Below are positions 22,866 to 25,948 of a stretch of 25,948 bases of DNA, piece after piece. Below the pieces are notes generated by a model. That model was given only the letters and a program-made list of their open reading frames with translations, was not told the origin of the DNA and searched no databases. A program made the translations under genes and the position numbers. The stretch is from positions 1 through 25,948 of the IMG/VR virus record IMGVR_UViG_3300042887_000043. One strand, written 5' to 3'. Numbering within the stretch: the stretch's first letter is position 1; the number at the start of each line of letters is the position of its first letter. This DNA is from a virus.

Positions 22866-23813
22866 ATGACTTCTTACATAGGCGGCACTACAGGCGTAGC
22901 ACCAGCACAATGGACAACAGCGGGTAGACCATCAAGCCCATTAGACGGGCAATTGGGGTGGAACACTACGCTTGGTCAATTGGAAAGCTGGACAGGCTCG
23001 GCTTGGCAGCAGATTACTTCGTTGCTGTACTCGGCTAGTTACCTCGTTGTTGCTGGGGGTGGCGGCGGTGGTAGTGGGGGTGGTGGAGGCGGAGGCGCAG
23101 GTGGGTTGTTAGCGTCTACAACATCTTTTTCTACCGGTGCGGCATATACCATTACCGTTGGCGCAGGCGGCGTTGGATCATCTTCTAATTCAACAACTGG
23201 CGCAAATGGTTCAAATTCTTTATTGGGTGGCGCTATTACCGCAATTGGCGGCGGTGGTGGTGGAACTGGTATTGGAACGGCTGGGTCAGGAGTTACTGCC
23301 GCATCAGGTGGCTCAGGAGGAGGGGCAGGCGCAAACTCCAATAGAGCAGGTGCTAGTGGCACTAGCGGTCAAGGTTTTGCAGGCGGGTTAAGCCCAGCGG
23401 CGTCAGGCTCTATGGGTGGCGGAGGCGGAGGCACTTCTGCGGTTGGAGGCAACGGCGGCGGCTCAGATGTTGCGGGTAACGGCGGTGCTGGAACATCTAA
23501 TTCAATTAGTGGTTCGGCTGTAACGTATGGCGGCGGTGGCGGTGCTGGTAATAATGTAAGCACAATTGGAACAGGTGGTGCAGGTGGGGGCGGAAACGGT
23601 GGTAATAATACAATCGCCGCAACATCTGCAACTGCCAATCTTGGGGGAGGCGGTGGCGGTTCATATTACGCAAATAGCGTTTCTGGAGCAGGTGGCAGTG
23701 GCATTGTTATCATCAGCTACGCTGGCGCACAAAGAGGCACAGGCGGAACAGTCACATCAGTCGGTGGCAACACCATTCACACATTCACATCTAGCGGTAC
23801 ATTTACAGCTTAA
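22866..23813 (+). CDS. Glycine-rich adhesin-type fibre protein 3
   Basis: The 315-residue paralogue has a shorter N-terminus (MTSYIGGTTGVAPAQWTTAGRPSSPLDGQLGWNTTLGQLESWTGSAWQQ), a diverged version of the GTTAQR-type module, before SYLVVAGGGGGGSGGGGGGGAGGLL. Gly runs alternate with Ser/Thr/Asn-rich loops; ISGSAVTYGGGGG marks the same internal landmark as in the other copies. The C-terminus IVIISYAGAQRGTGGTVTSVGGNTIHTFTSSGTFTA is nearly identical in pattern to that of the copy at 24690, suggesting these two are the closest pair. AAAGGAAAG precedes the ATG. Role as alternative receptor-binding tip is inferred from family. Confidence 0.74.
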   Translation: MTSYIGGTTGVAPAQWTTAGRPSSPLDGQLGWNTTLGQLESWTGSAWQQITSLLYSASYLVVAGGGGGGSGGGGGGGAGGLLASTTSFSTGAAYTITVGAGGVGSSSNSTTGANGSNSLLGGAITAIGGGGGGTGIGTAGSGVTAASGGSGGGAGANSNRAGASGTSGQGFAGGLSPAASGSMGGGGGGTSAVGGNGGGSDVAGNGGAGTSNSISGSAVTYGGGGGAGNNVSTIGTGGAGGGGNGGNNTIAATSATANLGGGGGGSYYANSVSGAGGSGIVIISYAGAQRGTGGTVTSVGGNTIHTFTSSGTFTA

Positions 23814-23827
23814 TTAAGGAGACCATC

Positions 23828-24178
23828 ATGGGTCATTTTGCAAAGGTAGTTGATTCAAAAGTGGTTCAAGTCATCGTTGCTGAACCAGAATTTTTCACGA
23901 CATTCGTTGACAGCAGCCCCGGTCAATGGATTCAAACGTCATACCGCACACACGGTAATCAGCATCCCGAAGGTCGCCCATTGCGTGGCAACTACGCAGG
24001 CATTGGTTATCACTACGACCCCGTAGCAGACGTTTTCTACGCACCACAACCCTACGCATCATGGGTACTCAGCCCATTGACGTTTTTGTGGGAAGCGCCT
24101 GTTGCTATGCCTACTGACGGTAAATCGTATGAGTGGAATGAAGCCACGACTTCGTGGAAAGAATTGGTTACGGCATAA
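23828..24178 (+). CDS. Small conserved-type phage protein (MGHFAKV ... GIGYHYDPVADVFYAPQPY)
   Basis: The 116-residue product matches a protein type very common in aquatic phages, including cyanophages: an N-terminal HFAKVVDSKVVQVIVAEPEFF strand block, a central RGNYAGIGYHYDPVADVFYAPQPYASW block and an aromatic C-terminus (FLWEAPVAMPTDGKSYEWNEATTSWKE). It is usually found among fibre genes and is generally taken as virion component or fibre-associated protein; exact role unknown to me. AAGGAG 7 bases upstream of the ATG is the best ribosome site among the fibre genes, so it may be made in larger amounts. Its stop overlaps the ATG of the HNH endonuclease (TAATG). Confidence 0.72.
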   Translation: MGHFAKVVDSKVVQVIVAEPEFFTTFVDSSPGQWIQTSYRTHGNQHPEGRPLRGNYAGIGYHYDPVADVFYAPQPYASWVLSPLTFLWEAPVAMPTDGKSYEWNEATTSWKELVTA

Positions 24179-24687
24179 TGCCAAAGCCACTGCCACCGCT
24201 TGATTACTTGCGCTCTGTACTTGAGTTCAGGGATGGGGTCTTGTTCAACAAGGTCTTCAGGAGTAGTCACGCCGTGGCAGGCAAGCGTTCGGCATCACCG
24301 TGGGTCAACGGCTACATGGCTGTATCCATCAAGGGTGTTAAGTATCTTGAGCATCGAATCGTCTTTTACATGGCTCATGAATACTTCCCAAAAACGGTTG
24401 ACCACATCAACGGTGACAAGACTGACAACCGCATTGAGAATCTCAGGGCTGCAACTTATTCTGAGAACCAATGCAACGTGCCGCTGGCGTCGAATAATGT
24501 GTCAGGTCACAAAGGCGTTACGTTTCATAAGCGTGTTCACAAGTGGCGAGCGCAGATTGCATTTAAGAAAGTAGTCAAACATTTAGGCTACTTTGAAACA
24601 AAAGAATTGGCGGCGGAGTTTGTTGAGCTTGCCAGAGATATGCTTCATAATAATTTTGCGAACCACGGTGTTCATAGGAGTATCTAA
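24178..24687 (+). CDS. HNH homing endonuclease with AP2-like DNA-binding domain
   Basis: I start at ATG 24178, which overlaps the preceding stop; a GTG at 24154 in the same frame lies inside the upstream gene and is less likely. The 169-residue product has an N-terminal block (LDYLRSVLEFRDGVLFNKV), the HNH fold with YLEHRIVFYMAHEYFPKTVDHINGDKTDNRIENLRAAT (catalytic-type H-x, DH and N residues present), then an AP2-like segment GHKGVTFHKRVHKWRAQI and HLGYFETKELAAEF. Family role: free-standing HNH-AP2 proteins nick or cut DNA near their own site and spread by gene conversion. Domains look intact, so activity is plausible. It lies between a small virion-type gene and a fourth adhesin gene, separated from the latter by only 2 bases. 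Confidence 0.88.
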   Translation: MPKPLPPLDYLRSVLEFRDGVLFNKVFRSSHAVAGKRSASPWVNGYMAVSIKGVKYLEHRIVFYMAHEYFPKTVDHINGDKTDNRIENLRAATYSENQCNVPLASNNVSGHKGVTFHKRVHKWRAQIAFKKVVKHLGYFETKELAAEFVELARDMLHNNFANHGVHRSI

Positions 24688-24689
24688 TC

Positions 24690-25646
24690 ATGGCGTTGGA
24701 TGTGCAAGGAACCGATTATCTAAAAATGCCTGTTGGTACAACAGCCCAAAGACCGACCGTGCCAGCTACAGGTATGGTTAGAATGAACAGCACTACCTCA
24801 AATCCTGAGTGGTATGACGCTACGACTTCTTCTTGGCTGCAATTTAGTCAACCTGCTGGGTACACGGTTAATTACCTTGTCGTAGCTGGCGGCGGCGGTG
24901 GTTCTGTTAACTCAGGTGGCGGCGGCGGTGCGGGAGGTTTGCTTTCAGCATCAACTTCACTTTCATCAGGTGTTGCATACACGATTACCGTTGGTGCTGG
25001 TGGCGCTGGTGCTGTGTCACCTACTGGTGGTAGTCAAGGTAATGGAACATCTGGGGTAAATTCATCTATTTCTGTTTTGGCTATTACTGCAACTGGTGGC
25101 GGGTTTGGTGCGTCAACTTCTGCGGGCGGTAGTGGCGGTTCTGGAGGTGGCGGCGGCAACCCTTTTTCTGGTGGCGCAGGAACAGCAGGTCAAGGTTTTG
25201 CTGGTGGCACTGGTCCGGGCGGCGGCGGTGGTGGCGCTAGTGCCGTTGGTGGTAACGCTTCGGGAGGATTTCCTACCACTGGTACGTCTGGAGCGGGAGG
25301 TGCAGGTTCGGCAAATAGCATAACTGGCAGTAGCGTAACGTATGCTGGCGGTGGTGGTGGTAACGGAGATTCTCGTGGTACAGCAGGTGGTGCTGGCGGG
25401 GCGGGTGGCGGCGGTGCGGGGGTTTCTACCGGCGGTGCAAATGGCGTATCTGGCACAGCAAATACTGGTGGTGGAGGAGGTGGAAGTGCATATTTTGCCA
25501 GCACACAAGGTAATGGCGGCGCAGGCGGCTCAGGCATCGTAATCATCAGCTACTTAGGCTCACAACGTGGCACAGGCGGTACGGTGACTAGCTCAGGTGG
25601 CTACACAATCCATACGTTTACAAGTAGTTCGACATACAACGCTTAA
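24690..25646 (+). CDS. Glycine-rich adhesin-type fibre protein 4
   Basis: The 318-residue fourth paralogue begins MALDVQGTDYLKMPVGTTAQRPTVPATGMVRMNSTTSNPEWYD, then NYLVVAGGGGGSVNSGGGGGAGGLL and VAYTITVGAGGAGAV. Gly runs and loops continue to ITGSSVTYAGGGGGNGDS and a C-terminal IVIISYLGSQRGTGGTVTSSGGYTIHTFTSSSTYNA. AGGAG at 24676-24680 lies within the end of the HNH gene. It is separated from the other three copies by the small virion-type gene and the HNH gene. The array could offer alternative or jointly used receptor-binding tips. Whether all four are built into one virion cannot be told from sequence. Confidence 0.74.
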   Translation: MALDVQGTDYLKMPVGTTAQRPTVPATGMVRMNSTTSNPEWYDATTSSWLQFSQPAGYTVNYLVVAGGGGGSVNSGGGGGAGGLLSASTSLSSGVAYTITVGAGGAGAVSPTGGSQGNGTSGVNSSISVLAITATGGGFGASTSAGGSGGSGGGGGNPFSGGAGTAGQGFAGGTGPGGGGGGASAVGGNASGGFPTTGTSGAGGAGSANSITGSSVTYAGGGGGNGDSRGTAGGAGGAGGGGAGVSTGGANGVSGTANTGGGGGGSAYFASTQGNGGAGGSGIVIISYLGSQRGTGGTVTSSGGYTIHTFTSSSTYNA

Positions 25647-25658
25647 TAACTTGTCTTG

Positions 25659-25690
25659 CAGCGGTGCTACTTTTACCAGTAGTGCTGCTG
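25659..25690 (+). promoter_or_regulatory. Long hairpin after the last fibre gene (terminator-like without T-run)
   Basis: Thirteen consecutive pairs (25659-25671 with 25678-25690, three of them G-T) close a 6-base loop, 12 bases after the fibre stop. The downstream sequence (tgtagtttgtgg) is T/G-rich but is not a clean T-run, so it would be a weak terminator or a 3' protective or attenuating hairpin at the boundary of the fibre block. Confidence 0.5.
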
Positions 25691-25759
25691 TGTAGTTTGT
25701 GGTTAATACCGTGGGCAATCTACGCAATTTTTAAGGACGTTCGATGGACTGGCAAATAA
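25664..25759 (+). CDS. Possible tiny membrane peptide (31 aa, GTG start)
   Basis: An open frame from GTG 25664 to TAA 25757-25759 would code MLLLPVVLLCSLWLIPWAI followed by YAIFKDVRWTGK: one strong transmembrane helix and a short basic tail, as in small holin- or holin-regulator-like peptides. It overlaps the next gene by 16 bases in another frame. Against it: no good ribosome site, and the GTG lies inside a stable hairpin whose CTG/GTG repeats could by themselves produce the Leu/Val string. No other gene fits this gap. Low confidence. Confidence 0.3.
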   Translation: MLLLPVVLLCSLWLIPWAIYAIFKDVRWTGK

Positions 25760-25948
25760 TCATCAATATCGGTGCAGGGTCATTACTGACAGTCGGTGGT
25801 TGGTTTGCCCGTCAGTTATGGGATTCTGTCAAAGAACTCAAGAAAGAGATTGCTGATCTGCGCCTGCACGTTTCAGAAACGTATACCAAAAAATCAGAAG
25901 TTGACACCCTGCGTAGTGAGATGGATAAACGCTTTGACCGCCTTGAGC
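25744..25948 (+). CDS. Membrane-anchored coiled-coil protein, N-terminal part (runs off window)
   Basis: The ATG at 25744 has AAGGA at 25733-25737. The visible 68 residues begin MDWQIIINIGAGSLLTVGGWFARQLW, a single N-terminal transmembrane helix, then a charged helical coiled coil (DSVKELKKEIADLRLHVSETY, KKSEVDTLRSEMDKRFDRL). Small proteins of this build are common beside the lysis genes of podoviruses and are variously left unnamed or called holin/spanin-like; the visible part does not decide it. The gene continues beyond the window. Its position after the fibre block with a hairpin in between suggests the beginning of a lysis or accessory cassette. Confidence 0.6.
   Translation, partial: MDWQIIINIGAGSLLTVGGWFARQLWDSVKELKKEIADLRLHVSETYTKKSEVDTLRSEMDKRFDRLE

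Noticed and set aside
21145-23638. Proline-rich antisense open frames opposite the glycine-rich fibre genes
   Set aside because: GGC/GGT codons read on the other strand give GCC/ACC and CCG/CCA-type codons, which automatically produce Pro/Ala-rich frames without stops.
24154-24177. GTG 24154 as start of the HNH gene
   Set aside because: It would lie inside the preceding gene, whereas ATG 24178 gives the usual TAATG coupling and the natural N-terminus.
20747-25646. Glycine-coding repeats as CRISPR or other DNA repeat array
   Set aside because: No regular spacer length and no conserved palindromic repeat; periodicity follows protein motifs in frame.
16439-25646. Long-tailed phage reading (tape measure or tail tube hidden among beta-rich proteins)
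   Set aside because: No long helical tape-measure frame, no slippery-site chaperone pair and a gp4-like adaptor is present; the large frames here are fibre-type.

Overview
The window is a contiguous late (virion morphogenesis) region of a tailed double-stranded DNA phage. Every credible gene is on the + strand and the genes are tightly packed, many joined by TAATG, ATGA or 1-nt stop/start overlaps. The order (terminase large subunit, giant protein, portal, co-chaperonin, scaffold, capsid, adaptor, fibres), the P22-gp4-like adaptor and the absence of a tape measure, tail tube, sheath or tail-assembly chaperone point to a short-tailed (podovirus-like) phage. I see no integrase, repressor, tRNA or CRISPR array. 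Protein families resemble those of uncultured freshwater and marine podoviruses. The fairly GC-rich codon use would fit a proteobacterial host (for example a freshwater betaproteobacterium), but that is inference only.

Layout. 1-528: C-terminal nuclease part of the large terminase. 536-6742: one 2068-residue modular 'polyvalent-type' protein with an HExxH metallopeptidase module and several phage-associated domains. 6745-9297: portal. 9300-9762: two small genes. 9736-9763: an almost consensus sigma70 promoter, followed by a 5' leader with several short inverted repeats and then a GroES-like co-chaperonin (9907-10317), scaffold (10314-11267) and a 175-residue head-region protein (11267-11794). 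11795-11969: AT-rich leader with a candidate promoter and three consecutive hairpins, the first with a GNRA-type loop. 11970-13483: probable decoration protein and major capsid protein, closed by a strong intrinsic terminator (13491-13522). 13560-17850: accessory virion proteins, two Lys/Gly-rich small proteins, the adaptor and a Cys-containing small protein. 17860-25646: fibre region with two long beta-rich fibres, four paralogous glycine-rich adhesin-like proteins, a small conserved virion-type protein and an HNH-AP2 homing endonuclease between them. 25647-25948: a long hairpin, a possible tiny membrane peptide and the start of a membrane-anchored coiled-coil protein, perhaps the edge of a lysis cassette.

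How it fits together: scaffold, portal, terminase and capsid protein build and fill the head, and the co-chaperonin probably adapts host GroEL to fold a head protein. The adaptor closes the head and the fibres recognise the host. The giant protein may be a virion-carried effector delivered with the DNA.

The most unusual signal is a short double-glycine motif (usually basic or acidic residue, then GG, any residue, V). It recurs at module boundaries of the giant protein, in three small Lys/Gly-rich proteins and once in the scaffold. I know of no described function for it; a packaging tag or a processing site are the two readings I would test.
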